A stretch of 64,000 bases of DNA from Sipunculus nudus (Eukaryota; Annelida; Sipuncula; Golfingiida; Sipunculidae), in assembly GCA_026874595.1 (NCBI GenBank), contig CM049317.1, positions 70,267,618 through 70,331,617 of the forward strand. The letters are read 5' to 3'. Below are positions 24,988 to 38,930 of the stretch, in pieces (position 1 is the first letter of the stretch; every line of letters begins with the position of its first letter). The notes below the pieces were generated by a model. It saw only the letters and a program-made list of their open reading frames with translations, ran no database searches and had not been told where the DNA came from. A program made the translations under genes and the position numbers.

Positions 24988-25869
24988 TGTTACAGGTGGC
25001 CCTTTTATTGTGCGCGGCGGTCTTACAGATGATTGTTTTATTGTGCACACGGATGTTCCATGTGTTGTTGGCATTTTGTTTGTGTGCCACGCATAACTCG
25101 TGTTGCATTCTCAGTTTAATCCGTACTAGGTGAACTCTCGTTGTCATGCTAGCTTGGGGCTTTCTCGCCTGGCCGAGCCGGGTCGGTCTCTGGTGTGGAC
25201 CCTTGTATGTAGAGACACAGCGCTGTTTTTCTAGATGATTCCTGTAACGCGTGTTTACTGTGTATTATGTTAGATTCTTTAGATTGTTCGAGAAGTAGAA
25301 ACTTCTCGGCTGGAGGTGAGAAGTTATAAATAGGGGGCTGTGTTTTTAAGGGAGAGAGAGATGAGAGAATATTCCAGCGGACACAGACGTGTGTATGTCA
25401 GTTTGTGGGACCTATCCGATTATCCAGTATTTCAGGAATTCTACTATTACTAACACTTTACAATTTAGTGCTGCCTGTCTCAAGTTTACTTTCTGGAATG
25501 TTACAAGAGCTTTACTTTGGACTGTTATTCTCCGAGCGAATACATTTTAAAGGACATGTCGCTGTGACAGTGGTGGTATCAAGGTACTGTGCACTTTGTT
25601 TTTTTGTTTTTTTACTGTGTGAATGTATTGATTTGCTGTTTTACTGCTGTTATACTGTGTCACTGTATTGATTTAGTGTATTGTAATGTTACGGTTGTTT
25701 TAAGAATAAATTATAGTTATTTGTTAACAAAAAAAAAACACTGACTTCTTTAATCATTCCCCTAAACATTTCACCCTGCCTTGTGTTTCAGAATCTGATT
25801 TTTTGGTCTCCTAGACAAAATTTATGTTCATCACGCATACGTTATCTGTTGATATTAGGTTCCGTAACA
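24988..25869 (+). mobile_element. Solo LTR, copy A
   Basis: Starts TGTTACAGG and ends CCGTAACA, with a 4 bp duplication GGCT at 24984-24987 and 25870-25873. TATA box TATAAATA at 25325 and poly(A) signal AATAAA at 25705 fit an LTR on the plus strand. No internal gag-pol is present. It shares long stretches with 29487-30311. 882 bp. Confidence 0.8.
25325..25332 (+). promoter_or_regulatory. LTR TATA box (copy A)
   Basis: TATAAATA followed by GGGGGCT; equivalent boxes are at 29754 in copy B and, on the minus strand, at about 11400 in the third LTR. Confidence 0.5.
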
Positions 25870-25874
25870 GGCTA

Positions 25875-26160
25875 AAGAATAAATGGTTTTTCACCTGTGC
25901 AGATGCGGCGTCTTATTCACGAAGGTTTTATTTTTCGGGATAATTTTCTTTCGCGAATATCGGGAATTTGAAACCCTCGCGAACAAAAAGCCACCCACGG
26001 CATACCATCAGAAAGAACCTGTAATAGCTGGGTTTAAAATTACATGAACTTTATAGTGTTCAATATTCACCTGAAACCATGGGCGTCAAATGATCTGCAA
26101 AGGTGGGGGGGGGGGACAAGTTCTTTAAGCATATATATAGTTACATATATAAACATATTT

Positions 26161-26196
<36 letters not shown>

Positions 26197-29100
26197 ATAG
26201 TTCAAGACTTTAACCTACATGGGTTTTACCACGTTGTTTCGTAAGGGCCGTAGGTCCTCACTCTTCAGAAACCCATAATGAAGTGGGTCAGGTATTAAGA
26301 TTTTTTTAATGTTTGATCTGACGCATGCGTAGTTAGCCAGGAGGTGTTTGCCCTGTGTCTGCATGTGCTCGCGATATATAAATAGTGCATGGCCGGTCAT
26401 ACTCGAAATTTTAACCACGGCCGTTTCTGATAACATAACGACATTTACCCTGCAGCAAACGAGTGGAAATAATAATCACAAATCCCTTCATTATTTTGAA
26501 AGAAATACGAAAGTTCTGTTGGTGTTATTACTTTTCATTAGTACTTCAGTGTTTGACAATTTTAAAAATATATGCAAAGGTGCCAAATATTGTTATTTCG
26601 TTCTTTTTGACGAGAAATATATAGTATATTTGCATTTAGACGCCCTGTCTAGCACCCCTAGAAAGAGAGCCAACCAGAGACTCGTATCTGGTATACTACA
26701 GCGCTGCGCGCTAAGTTTCATTCATGTGATTTCATGGGGGGGGGGGGGGGGGGTGTGAATTGTCCGTGAGCAACGGTTTTAGTGCTTACAAGTGGGATAT
26801 CAGATGATAGCAGATGATTGGCCACGATCTTTTGATTGTTGAGTGGATATGTTCTTCTGGAGTTTTTTTTAAACTGTCATGTGAACCGAATCTTTATAAT
26901 CGAAGAGGTAACGTACAGGATGTAACCATCATGTCATGTGTATACCACCTTATGTTTTTGCATGCATGCCATAAGTAAAGTAGATCTATATAAAAATGCC
27001 GGTGTTTTGACATTTATTGTCGACTGTTTGGTTAATTTTCCAGTGAAAAAAATGGGAATTCCGGTTCGCGCTATTTGCCTTTTTCCTTTTATTCCTAAGC
27101 AACAATTCTGTTTGACAACATTTACCGTGGTATTGAACTTGCCCTGACCAGGGCTGTCAACATATATACTCTTGTGCGGATCTAGCCTAATTTTATAGTT
27201 AAATTTATTAAATTAAGCATATGGCTGAATAACCCAGGTAGCACAAAACATTTTTAAAACATTTTTAATATGTTGCAGAAATGTTTCAACAGAACATCCT
27301 TTAAAAATGTTTTAAAAAATTGTTTTAATGTTTTTACTAATGGCGCATAAATGTTACAACAGAACATTTTTATCAAAACATTTTTAAAACATTTTTAAAA
27401 CATCTTCAAAAACAGTGCATAAATGTTATAACAAAACATTTTTTAAACATTTATAAAACTTTTTTTAACATTTTTCTTATAGAGCGCATAAATGGGTTCC
27501 CAAAACTTTTTTAAACATTTTATAAACATTTTAAAAAATGTTTTTTAATGTTGTTGAAAATGTTTACTTGAAACATTTATGTGACATATTAAAAATGTAC
27601 AAGATGTAATATGACTTGAATAACCCAATCCCATTTCAGGGATTTTCGTGACCGCGTCATCTGTCAATGCCTTAGGTATACTTGTGAATGAAATAGTTAA
27701 AAATGTTAAAAAACTGTTAACAACAAATGCAACAAAACGTTGAAAAAAAATGTTGATAAAAATATTTACTTGAATTATTAATGAGACATATTTAGATTGT
27801 GCAAGATGTAATATATCTAATATGTAATATCTATATGTAATATATGAAATATATATGTGTAATATTATATATATTTAAATATAAACATTTTTTTTATCTG
27901 TGTAAATATGTTACATACAAAGGAACTTTCTATATATATATAGTAAATGTCACGGTAGTGTTTATTTGAATAATAAAATTGGCATCTTCAGATTTGAAGA
28001 TTAAAAGAGTGAAATAATTATTTATATAAAAACAAAAATCTGCTTCTGGATCAATATTTCCACCGGAATCCAGGAGACTGTTTGTTCAGATTAAATTATA
28101 ACTTCAGAAATTAAGCTTTACAAGACGAAAAAAGCAAGAAAAAACTGGACAATAAGTGTCAAAAAGTAAAGCATGTTCATATTATGCTGATACTGTGGTC
28201 CTGTGCACTACAACAATCAGTATGTAACTTATCATATAACCCCTCCAGCGAACTCATGTTTTTACGGATTGCGGCTTAATTGGATCGACTAGAGTTACTG
28301 TGTCCCTGTAGAGACCACATTTTGGCAGGAAATTCAGCATACTAGACTAAACAGTTGAAGTTGAGGGTCTGAGTGTTCAAGCTATTGTGAGTATATTTCA
28401 TTAACTTTTCTTCTAATTTCATTCATATTCATAATTTATAATTTCCCAATAGCTAATAAGTAGCAGAACCATTGGTACATTTGTTTATTAAAACTCATTG
28501 TGCCATGATGCAAGCAGCTTAAAACAAGGTTTCAATTCAGCTGGAGAGGGGTGACAGCCATCCAACCTGTATACAACAATATCATGACCACAACTAATTC
28601 TGCTGTACAAGAAATTTCAAACACACACACATATTTATTTATTTAGGGTAGAAAGTATAGGAGTAATAATGACAGAATAGGAACATACTCATGGGAAGAT
28701 GTTTCTTTTGCCCATATCAGTTTGTATAATTGATCATTTATATAATTTATTATTAATAATATAAACATATATAGCAACATCATCATCATTTTCCAGGTCC
28801 GATTTATAATCAAGTTTATTAAATTTTCATTCAAATTGGTTGTTTTATATACATCTTGTTATTGTGTGTGTGGTTATTCACTGGTTTTAAGTTAATAAAA
28901 TTTGGGGTTAACATATTATCCATAATCTGGGTGCATCTGCACCAGTCCTAATGAGCTGTAACCCAGTAACATGCCAGCTCTCCAAGCATGCATTACAGAT
29001 CTGCATAAGGTGCAAAGGGCACCACTATCAGGCCAAAACTTATTAGAGACATTCCTGTACAATTAAATGACATAAACCGACCACATGATACTGTCTGCTG
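25875..29100. other. No gene seen apart from listed repeats
   Basis: Contains a hAT-like half end with a G run (26082), an 18 bp G run (26737) and the A/T repeat at 27245. Confidence 0.5.
27245..27780. repeat. Degenerate A/T repeat with 'aaaacatttttaaaacattt'
   Basis: 'gcataaatgttacaaca' recurs at about 27345, 27415 and, more degenerate, 27486 (period about 70). Simple-sequence decay product; non-coding. Confidence 0.6.

Positions 29101-29105
<5 letters not shown>

Positions 29106-29192
<87 letters not shown>
29106..29192. repeat. (TC)n(TA)n compound microsatellite
   Basis: CT run then AT run. Confidence 0.9.
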
Positions 29193-29195
<3 letters not shown>

Positions 29196-29425
29196 CCTAA
29201 TGAGCCCTAATATATATACATAAGGCCAAAACAGGTTTCACTGGAATTTTTTTTCCTTAATCATTGTGAAAAAAACATATGTTCAGGGGACAACAAAATA
29301 ATAATAATTGGTTTGTTTACTAGAAAAAAGAAATAAGTGACAATGAAACTTTATCAAACCCAATTTTTCTTTCAATTTAATTTTCGTTTAAGAAATATCA
29401 TACCATCATTTATATAAACTCTCTT

Positions 29426-29430
<5 letters not shown>

Positions 29431-29486
<56 letters not shown>
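29431..29486. repeat. (TC)n(TA)n compound microsatellite, left of solo LTR
   Basis: Its TA part resumes at 30312 beyond the solo LTR. Confidence 0.9.
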
Positions 29487-29490
<4 letters not shown>

Positions 29491-30307
29491 ATAGGTGCTC
29501 CATTTATTGTGTGACAGGGGCGTAACTCGTGTTGTTGTTGCACTTTATGTTTAATCCGTACTGGTTGAACTCTCGTTGTCATGCTGGCTTGGGGTTTTCA
29601 CGTCTAGCCGAGGTCACGTGATGAGCCCGGTGTGTAGAGATACACACAGTGCTGTTTTTCTAGAGAATTCCTGAAACGTTTGTTTACTGTGTGGTTTGTA
29701 CGATCCTTAAGACTGTTCGAGAAGTGGAAAATTCTCGGCTTGAGGTGTGAAGGTATATAAAGGGGCTTTTAGAACCGCGCAGAGAGCAGAGAAGTTTTCC
29801 AGCGGACGCAGAGGCGCGTGTCAGTTTCTGGGACCTTATCCGACGTGTGAGGCAATTATAGATTTTCTTCAGAGGTTCTCCTGAATTTTGTGCATTTGGA
29901 TTTCAGTTTACTTTCTGGATTGTTACAAGAGCTTCACACTGGACTGTCATTCTCCGAGAGTATACATTTAAAGAACTCATCGTTGTGACGGTGTTGGTAT
30001 CCAGGTGCTGTGTACATTATTTTTCTGTGTGTTTGTATTGATTTATTGTTATATCGCTGTTTTACTGTATATTTGTATTGATTTAGTGTAGTGTAATGTA
30101 AGGGTTGTTTTAAGAATAAATTATGGTTATTTGTTAACAAAAAAAACACTGATTTCTTTATTCATTCCCCTGGACATTTCACGCTGCCCAGTGTTACATT
30201 ATCTGATTTTTTTTATCTGCATCACAAAATTTATGTTCTTCACATTTATCTCCGTTACAGAATTTGTGTTCATCACGCATACGTGATCTGTTTATATAAG
30301 GTTCCGT

Positions 30308-30311
<4 letters not shown>
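29487..30311 (+). mobile_element. Solo LTR, copy B, inserted into a TA microsatellite
   Basis: Starts TGTTATAGG and ends CCGTAACA with ATAT on both sides; the (TA)n tract continues at both borders. TATA box at 29754, AATAAA at 30115. 825 bp. Shares 'gttgtcatgctggcttgggg', 'ttccagcggac' and 'tgttacaagagctt' with copy A. Confidence 0.8.

Positions 30312-30364
<53 letters not shown>
30312..30364. repeat. (TA)n microsatellite, right of solo LTR
   Basis: Second half of the tract interrupted by the LTR. Confidence 0.9.
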
Positions 30365-30368
<4 letters not shown>

Positions 30369-30451
30369 CTGTATATATGTATATAAGCTCTCTCTCTGTC
30401 TATATATATACATATATATATATATATTTTAATGAGCACTTATATATACAT

Positions 30452-30454
<3 letters not shown>

Positions 30455-30491
<37 letters not shown>
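30455..30491. repeat. (TA)n microsatellite
   Basis: Uninterrupted AT run. Confidence 0.85.
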
Positions 30492-30494
<3 letters not shown>

Positions 30495-31233
30495 AAAGAA
30501 AAATATTGTATTGGTAAATGAGATATCCCTGAAACAATATGCCGATATCACTTGATATATATCGAAAAATGATATGTATTGTACTTTAGATATTGTACTA
30601 TTGAGTATTTTTAAACTGGTAACGCAAATAATATTTTGGTTTTCTTTATGTTTTCTAAGTAAAGGGACCATTCTGTCCCATCTAGATTCCCTTTTTAAAG
30701 AAGTGTTCTTTTTTGTCAGATTTGTCAAGTATCATATTGTAATATACAATACAGTAGGCAGTAGTAGTTTTTTTGGATGGATTTTAAATTGAAGGGAATT
30801 TGAGACGGATGCTGCCTTCACGTGATTATTGGTTATAAAAAGTGAACTGCAATGGATTAAGCCGAGTAACAAATGTACACAAACCAAAAAAATGATATCT
30901 TTATTTAATAATAGCCCGGCTGAATTCAGGTCATGTGCTAGAAAAACGAACACTGATTGAATACTGTCTTGTTAATATGTGAAAATCGTCTAAGACAGCG
31001 ATATCTTCTTATATCAAATTTAGGATATACTATGATATGCTATGATGTGTGTGGATTGCGATGACCCCCCCCCCCCCCTCCCCTTAATTATCCACTTGTT
31101 ACCCCCCTCTACTTCATGCGCTCAGCTAGAGCTCCCCTTCAAGCCCCCCCCCCCCCCCCTCCAAGAATATTCCAGAGATGACGGGTTAATCCTTTGCTGT
31201 CAGTAACCGCACGAGTGCTGGGCTCTGTATGGT

Positions 31234-31399
31234 GTGACGTTCCCAAGCTCAGTGAGGCTCCAAGGGTCAGTATTCATTGTACGCAGCAGTGTAGCTTACA
31301 CTGCGCAGTTGATAAAAGATTTCAGAATCAACAGAGTGTCTCCTGGGTGTGGTGATTACATTCATATTTGCGGGGACATGTCAGTGGAAATTTACTCAG
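31234..31399 (+). other. Possible 5' non-coding exon of dioxygenase copy 1
   Basis: A higher-GC stretch ends in a near-ideal donor, CTCAG|GTGAGT, about 3 kb upstream of the coding start at 34404, whose own exon begins at an acceptor and so needs an upstream exon. I see no matching segment upstream of copy 2, so the link is a guess. Confidence 0.3.
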
Positions 31400-31483
31400 G
31401 TGAGTTTTATAGAGACTAACAACGATTAATTGCAGGGTATATTTTCAGAAAATGCACAAACTTGAAAATAAGATTTCAAAGGC

Positions 31484-31530
31484 AGGGGCGTCAATACAAG
31501 GGGGGGGGGTATATACCCCCCAAACACACA
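31484..31530 (+). mobile_element. Isolated hAT-like terminus
   Basis: CAGGGGCGTCAATACAAG followed by a G run, the same as the end at 3212. No partner end was found nearby. A weaker copy ('gggcgtcaaatgatctgcaaagg' plus G run) is at 26082-26116. Confidence 0.4.
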
Positions 31531-31689
31531 CACAAACACTTTGGCAATGTCATCAACTAATCATCCCCCCTGATATTCAGAATATCATACTTGTATATTG
31601 GAAATATTTATATACCAGTACTTGAGTATATATATACCCTTATAAAAAAGTTGTCCAAACTTTGTTACCTTCCCACCTAGGTTGCGAGC

Positions 31690-32590
31690 CTTGAACAATG
31701 GGTAAAATGACTCCCAGAGTACTCAAAATCATGCATTTTGCCAATAGACCTTAGATATAGGTTACAGTGACCTTATTCTACATCCAGCTGCTACCATTTG
31801 TGCCGATCTAACTTATAGAGTGTTAAAACCATGTTCTTCCACACAGCTTGCAGAAAATAGGTCACAGTGTCATTATTTCAGGTTTCCAAAGGATATTTAC
31901 TATGAACCTCCCTGAAAGTCATGTATAAGGATTCTAAGCTAAATGGATACAATTTGTGCCCAATCTGACTCATAAATCATGTTTTCTCCCCTAATTCGCA
32001 AAATATAGATCACTATGACCTAATGTCAGGTATGCAGGGAGATTTGCCCAGGACATCCCTGGATGTAAAGTTTGAAATTTCTGGGTCTAACGGTTACGGT
32101 TTATGCCCTGTTAATAGATAACCACTTCATTTGAAGGTCTCAAAAATAGAGAAAATAATTAAAATTCGAACAGGAACTGATGAAAAACTCCATTATCAAT
32201 ATGCAGGAGAATCATGGAGATCACTGCATTAGTTACACAGATACTGGAACTTTTGTATCAAATTTTTATTATTCGGGAGGGGGGGGGGATTTACGTTCCA
32301 CATGGCTTGGAGGATATGAGTAACAGAGACCCAATTTCAGGTTTCCAAAAAGATTTTTTCATGGATCTCCCTGGATGTCAAGTAAGAAGATTCCAGATCC
32401 AACAGTGACAGTTTTTGCCCTGTTAACAGATGACCGCTTCATTATTAAGGTCAGAAGTTTCTAGGTCTAACGGTTCTAATTTGTGCCCTGATAACAAACG
32501 GACGGCCGTACGGCCGGATAACCGGGCGACGGACAAAGGGTGATCACTATAGCTCTGATGACTAACAGTCAGAGGAGCTTAAAATGTAAC
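31690..32590 (+). repeat. Degenerate internally tandem repeat of bivalve type
   Basis: About four units share 'ataggtcacagtgacctta', 'caggtttccaaa', 'tccctggatgtcaagtaag' and 'tttgtgccctgttaacaga', ending with 'acggacggccgtacggccgg'. Related single units: 5690-5880 (plus) and 37250-37450 (inverse). Confidence 0.6.
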
Positions 32591-34206
32591 AATCAAAGTG
32601 AGACTATCAGCCTTTGGTAGACGCAATGTCACTTGGCAATAGGACTAAGAAGAACCAGAGGGTTGTAAAACATAATGTTGCTGATTTTGTCATGAGGGTT
32701 TTGATCCAATACTAGGCTCTTAAACCATCATCAGCTCAAGTGTCAAACTGTGTGATCAGTATTACGTTTTACATAGTAAAATGCCAAATTTTAGTTGGTA
32801 TCGACTACTGAAATAAACCTTTTCCACAATAATGCACAATGCGCGTAATTATTGGCTGCCGTGTTCGGGTACAATGGGCCATTATTAGGAACTTGTCAAT
32901 TTACATTGAGTACCAGCCAGAGGCTCCGACAGGACCGTCACCGTGAAAGATAAATGAAACGTTTACATTTATCATTTCAAATATAACAATAGAAATCTGC
33001 ATCCCAATGGATGCATGCCTCCGCCATATGGGGTCCCTATTGTGAGATGCACCCTAACCCTTGTTTGCATCCACAAACCTCAGAACTAAGAGCACATTTT
33101 TTTTTTTCAAAAATGTTCTGCGAACATTGAAATCGTCTATACTTTGAAATTGCCGATGTGCACAAGCCGTATTGCAGAGAACCACTGGACACTCCGAGGT
33201 GCTGGGTGATCGGGTGTGACCGGAACATGTGGCAAGGATACACTGATGAGGCTGGAACTTGTGTGCGTTCACTTATTTTTGGTCCATATTCCTAATTGTT
33301 TTCGTGCATCATGGACCGTACATTTGTGAATATCCCTTCATGACGCTCCAGAATCCGGAGAAAGGCTGGATTAACACCTAAATCAAATTAAATCTTCCTA
33401 GGCCGATTCCCGAAATGCCCTGAAATTTCCATGAGCTTCCTTTAATGATTGTGTTATGTTGTGAACACACACACACACACGAACGGGAAAGATCGTCTTT
33501 ATCCTCCTGGCGGCAGCAAAAGTATTCTTTCTCTATTCGGCATACGCTCAGTTTCAGTCTCCGTTGGCAGGGGGCAGTGGAGATTTGGGAAGGTGCATTG
33601 TGTGCACGAATAGTGATTTCACTTACAAGTAGGAATTATATCCGGGATGGTACGCTTGGGGGGGGGGGGGGATTGTGGGGCGAGGGGGACAGCGGAAATT
33701 GAATGAAATGGAGAATAGAAATATTTTCTCCTCATTTAATTGTAGAAAAACTTTGGTAAAATGCTTTAATTAAAGGCTGAATCGATGTAAAAATATGATA
33801 TTTTTATCGCTTCGCGCACATAAACTTCATAATAAAAATGATTTGCTTAAAGGATTGCTATTATTTACTTCACAAAACGATCATGTCATATAAACTCGAA
33901 AATCTGTCAGCACACTTGAAAATCATGCAGTACAGTGCAGAATTCAGAATTGTGTAAAAGTGTGCATTTTAACATGACTACTGTAAGAATTCAGGGACAC
34001 ATGCATGGGACATTTCTGGTAGTTTCAGGCCTTTTAAAGATTATGACAAATCAGTGCATTCAGGAGTTGAATTTCATTATACATACCAAGAGGTGCCACA
34101 AAATTCTACATTTTGACCATATATTTTAATTTTGTTCACAATGTGGGAGGGGTTGTACCAAAACGCCGTCCACCATCAGGCGGTAATTGTCTTTTTTCCT
34201 TCCTTT

Positions 34207-34224
34207 TCTCTCTCTCTCTCTCTT

Positions 34225-34290
<66 letters not shown>
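34207..34290. repeat. (TC)n(TA)n compound microsatellite
   Basis: Ends about 110 bp upstream of dioxygenase copy 1 exon 1. Confidence 0.9.
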
Positions 34291-34293
<3 letters not shown>

Positions 34294-34403
34294 TTTCCCT
34301 ACCGCGGTTAGTGTCCCCTGGGGATTTCTGTCAGCGTATGGTCCTGATATGCCGGTCAGTTTACAGCATATATTAATAAAGCTTTATATTTTCAGGAGAG
34401 AGG

Positions 34404-34515
34404 ATGACGGGTGAACCAGTGAAGCGGGCGTCATCGTCCCGGTGTCTGCTCACAGCCTTGATCATGGTGATGCTGCTCCTGACGCTGGCCGTGGTCGCCA
34501 TTTTTATTATCCTGT
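34404..34515 (+). CDS. Dioxygenase copy 1, coding exon 1 (start and membrane anchor)
   Basis: The acceptor 'attttcag' precedes GAGAGAGG and the ATG at 34404. The exon encodes the basic tail and the hydrophobic anchor. I chose the donor CTGT|GTAGGT because it leaves phase 1 and lets exon 2 read through in both gene copies; the alternative TAG|GTATC puts a stop in exon 2. Confidence 0.8.
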
Positions 34516-37500
34516 GTAGGTATCATGTAGGGTCCTGATCAGTGAAAATTCATACATAACGATTAAGAGTTATCTCCTGAAACTAAAGTAGTCAGAGACC
34601 ACATATATTCCTCCGCCAAGATTTAATCAAACTTCATTACGTGTTACACACAGGACAGAAAAATGCATGCCATGGATCGAAATAATAACATACAATAATA
34701 TACTGCGTTTCTAAAGCGCCCTATTCATGCTCTAAGTCGCTGAAAAATAATAAAATGTGCATACTAAGAATATAAAATACCACAAAAGGATGTACAATCA
34801 ATAAAAACATGCTTGTTTAAAGTTCAAAGTGCGAGAAATGAGAATTCATCTTTGATGTGACTAAGAAGTCCATTCAATAATATGGGAGCTGAAGTTCTAA
34901 AGAATCCGTTTCCATGTGATTGTCCTTGACTTAGGCACTTTTAACTACATGTATACACGAGGGGCTGATCTTTAAGCTCGCGCTTATTGGTACCGCCCGA
35001 CTGGTTCCCCAATAATCGCTGCGGCAAGAGTATGTTGTGTTATAGAGGTATGAAATAAAACCTTATATTGCAACTTATACTCCACGGGTAGCCAATGAAG
35101 ACAACTATGAACAGGCTTTATGTTATCCCGCCTTTTGGTTTTTGTGATTGCCTCTATTTTGCGAGCGCCGAAGCTTTTCAGTCACAGGCGCTTGATTTGC
35201 TATTAGTGTAGATTTCGGTTAAATTTGTTACTTTTATGGGTCATTTCCTTATAACTATTACTTATCTGACATTTCCCTAGCGTTTTTCGCACTATATGGT
35301 CCATCTCTTTATTATGTACTTAATATTGAGATAGGCAGGCAAGAAGCCCCCGTTGTTAGGCCCGACAGCCATGGCACAACGGTTTCAGGCTAAATTTGAA
35401 GTACATGCGTGATTGGCTGAAACATTGTAACGTCAGCGGTGTCACCATCTGAAGACTCCATGAGTAGACATATAAACCAATCAGAAAGCGCGTCCTCGGT
35501 TGCTATGCCATGACTGTCGGACCTAACGGCGGGGGCTTCTTGCCTGCCTATCTCAACCGACATCTACACTAATAGCAATTTAACTAATAACGTTTTCGTA
35601 TTCCATATAACAGAATATTTGCATAATCAAATAGGAAAATTTAAAATTGATTGAACTAAAGTTCTGCAGGCATCAGTCGTAATATTTTCTTATCTATCCA
35701 ATTTTTCGTGTCATATGGTAACATGACCTTGTTTCTGCATTAACTTAATTGTGTCTCCATAGATAAGGAACTACCTTGAAGTACACCCAAATTATTACAT
35801 GGCTAGATGGAGCAAATGTGACGTTTTCAATAGATATTCTGTAGTCGTTTGATGAAACAACTCGAGTTCCCAGGTAAAAAATATATATAAATACAATTTT
35901 TGTTCGTCGGCTGGGTTCGGGTCCTTCAAGCCAGCATTATGGGTTTTTTAAATGAAAGCAGATAAATGTCACAGACACAGACAGGAACCAACCTCTAATG
36001 ATAAGACAGGAGTGTTCTGCTTTCATCATTTGAGATATAGCAATAAGTCTCTTTTTCGTTGATATAACGGACCCGAACTGTTAGTGTCAATGGTGTCTAA
36101 CAGATGTCGCTAGTGTGATGGGAACGTTCTATTCTTAACTTCTAAAACACCAGCAAAAAATTTGATTCTATAAAATCGCAGGTAAACTGCTGACTCAGAG
36201 GCCCCTAATACCAGATAATAGACCTTTTCCACGACCATTGGCATGAATTACTAGTATATATCACTGAACATTAATAAATGTGATAAAAATGAAAACAAAA
36301 ATTATTCCTCGACCTGTTGCAGGTGTAGGTGATGGTTAGCATATTAGAGGGCATTTATATATCACGCCATTTTGCAAAGCTCTTGTTCGTCTGACATGCC
36401 GCCAGATGTCGTTGTTGAATGTGTTTGGATTATTTTGTGTGGTCCCTGCATGTTTTAAACAAGTGGATATGTAAAAGACGAATGGTCTGTGTGCGGCTGG
36501 ATCGGCCGGTTCTGTCCTATTTTTATCAAAGGTTCAAGGGATTATCTTTATTTAGTAAATGAAATAAATCGGTATAAGACCATTAAATTGTGGGGAAACT
36601 TAACAAACTATACATCACCTCACTGTTAGTTTAGATTCATAATATATTGCATTCTTGACTTCATAAGCTATCCTCTGAACCTATACATATGTCAATGTAA
36701 GTTAATTAAAACCACGTGACACTTGAATTTGAGTGTTTGTAATTGTGCTTTGTATTTATATTTTCAGTTGTAAGACCTGAATGGGATGCTTCACGAAAAC
36801 AAAAAATAGGTTAGGAAACTTACAATAAATTACAATGTAAATTTCAGTTCGTTGTGAACAGTATTAACTTTGTTGAATGAAGATAATTTATTTTTTTTTA
36901 AGTTCAGAGGAATTTCAATCTTTTCTAATTTGTCTTTATTTATAAATGTGCACTTACGTAAATGATCCCAACTAGTAAAATACATATATAATTACAGGCA
37001 GAGAGTTTATCACAGCTTTTATTATTTTTTTTTTTAAATCGTTAAATGGCAGCTAGTTTTGTAATTGAATAATATATAATATACTCTTGCAATTGCCTTA
37101 TAGTATGATAAAAAAAATGACAGTTTTATATTCGAAAAAAATAATACAAATATGTTATTAGTGTTTCAAAAGGACAGTGCATGCGTATGCAAATATTTGT
37201 TTTTCAAGTGAAAGCTTTATAATCCAAATTTTAATTTTAACTCAACTGACGGAAAGTAAACTGAGGTATAGGAATGGTGCTTTGTCTGTCGTCCGTTCGG
37301 TCTTCTGGCCGCCCGGTCTTCCGTTAGCAGGGCACAAATTGTATCCACTGATCCTTCTGTATCTGAATATCCAGGGAGGTCAATATGATGTCCTTGGAAA
37401 CCGAAAAAAATTAGGTCACTGTGACCCATATCCTCCGAGCTATGGGGCTTGTAAATACCCTACATAACAATTTAAAATATTATACAAAACCTCAAGTATC

Positions 37501-38882
37501 TTGATAATTAATGCATGGTTTGCACTGAATCTTGCCTTTTTTCAGATTTTAGACCATTAAATGAGAGAAAATATGCCAGTTTCTCATCTGTGGTTTCATC
37601 TAGTGTCCCGAAACCTGGTGTGTTTATTGATTTTGATTGGTTTCTTCAGTTCCTGAAGATTGGTGGCGTCACTTGTATTTTTTTTTCTATTTTTTATGCA
37701 TTTTTCCCTTTATTTTGACACTGCCAAATTATATTAATACTATCTGATTTGAAATTTTGGTTTCATCTAGTAACCTGAAACCTGGTGTGCTTATTAGGGC
37801 TCCGCTTGAATAAGCGGATGCCCTATAGAGATCACCCGGTCTGTCCGTCTGTTCGTCTTTCTGAAAGTCCGTCAAATTTGTTTCTTAATAAAACTTGATG
37901 TAACTCTAGTTTGGATTGACATATCAATTTTAAAAACCTGACATATATGGCCCACCCCTAAAGCAAGAATTCGATTGAGTTTGGGATCATATGGTCAAAG
38001 TTCAAGGTCACAGGACCCACCTATTCAGAAAGACTGTGGATGCATTTTAAGCCAAACTTTTCATTCCAAAACTCCAATCTTCCAGATAATGCTCACCTGC
38101 GAAAAATGGGAGATACTTATGGATTTCAGGGTCACAAGGTCAAAGGTCAAGGTCACAGGGGCCATCTGTCCACATATTTGATTCCAGATGATAATTCCAG
38201 CTTGGATTGACAAATAGATATCAAACTTGACTTATATATGGCCCATCACTAAAGCAAGAATCCTATTGATTTTGGGTTCTTGAGTTCAAAGGTCGAGGTC
38301 ACAGTGCCCATCCATTCACAAATTAGTTTATTGATGATTACTCCAGATTTGGTAGACAGATTGGCTTCAAACTTGATCACAGGACCCACATTTTGAAAAA
38401 GGGCAAAAAGATATCCTTTTAGACAAATTCAGCTGAGCGTCGAGACCGATGGATCCCTAGTTTTAATTGCATCAGACCCTAAAGAAATACCTATAAGCCA
38501 ATGTGTATTTATGAAATTGTGAATATCATCTGACCATGACTTTTCCTTTCCTTGACCCCAGCAAGGCCTCCTATGCCGCCATCTGCCTACTGCGCACGCA
38601 CCCCTTTGGATATACTCGGCCCGTTCTATAAAAGAAACACCACGCAAAAAACACGCTTTTGTGAGACAGTTAAAACTCAGAAAACATTGACTGTTCATGG
38701 ATACATACTGGAAGAAGGATGCCGCCAGGCTCTCCCGAACTCTAAAATTGAGGCGAGTTGCTACATTAAGCTTTAAGGGTACAATATTGTTAACTTGTGG
38801 TTACAGCTGCATTTCCATTTCTGGTACAGGTAATTGATACATGTATAATATTTACCAAAAAATCGAAGATATATATATATAT

Positions 38883-38930
<48 letters not shown>

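Noticed and set aside
36768-36809. Alternative exon 1 donor TAG|GTATC with exon 2 in another phase
   Set aside because: It gives an immediate stop in exon 2 of both copies, while CTGT|GTAGGT gives an open frame in both.
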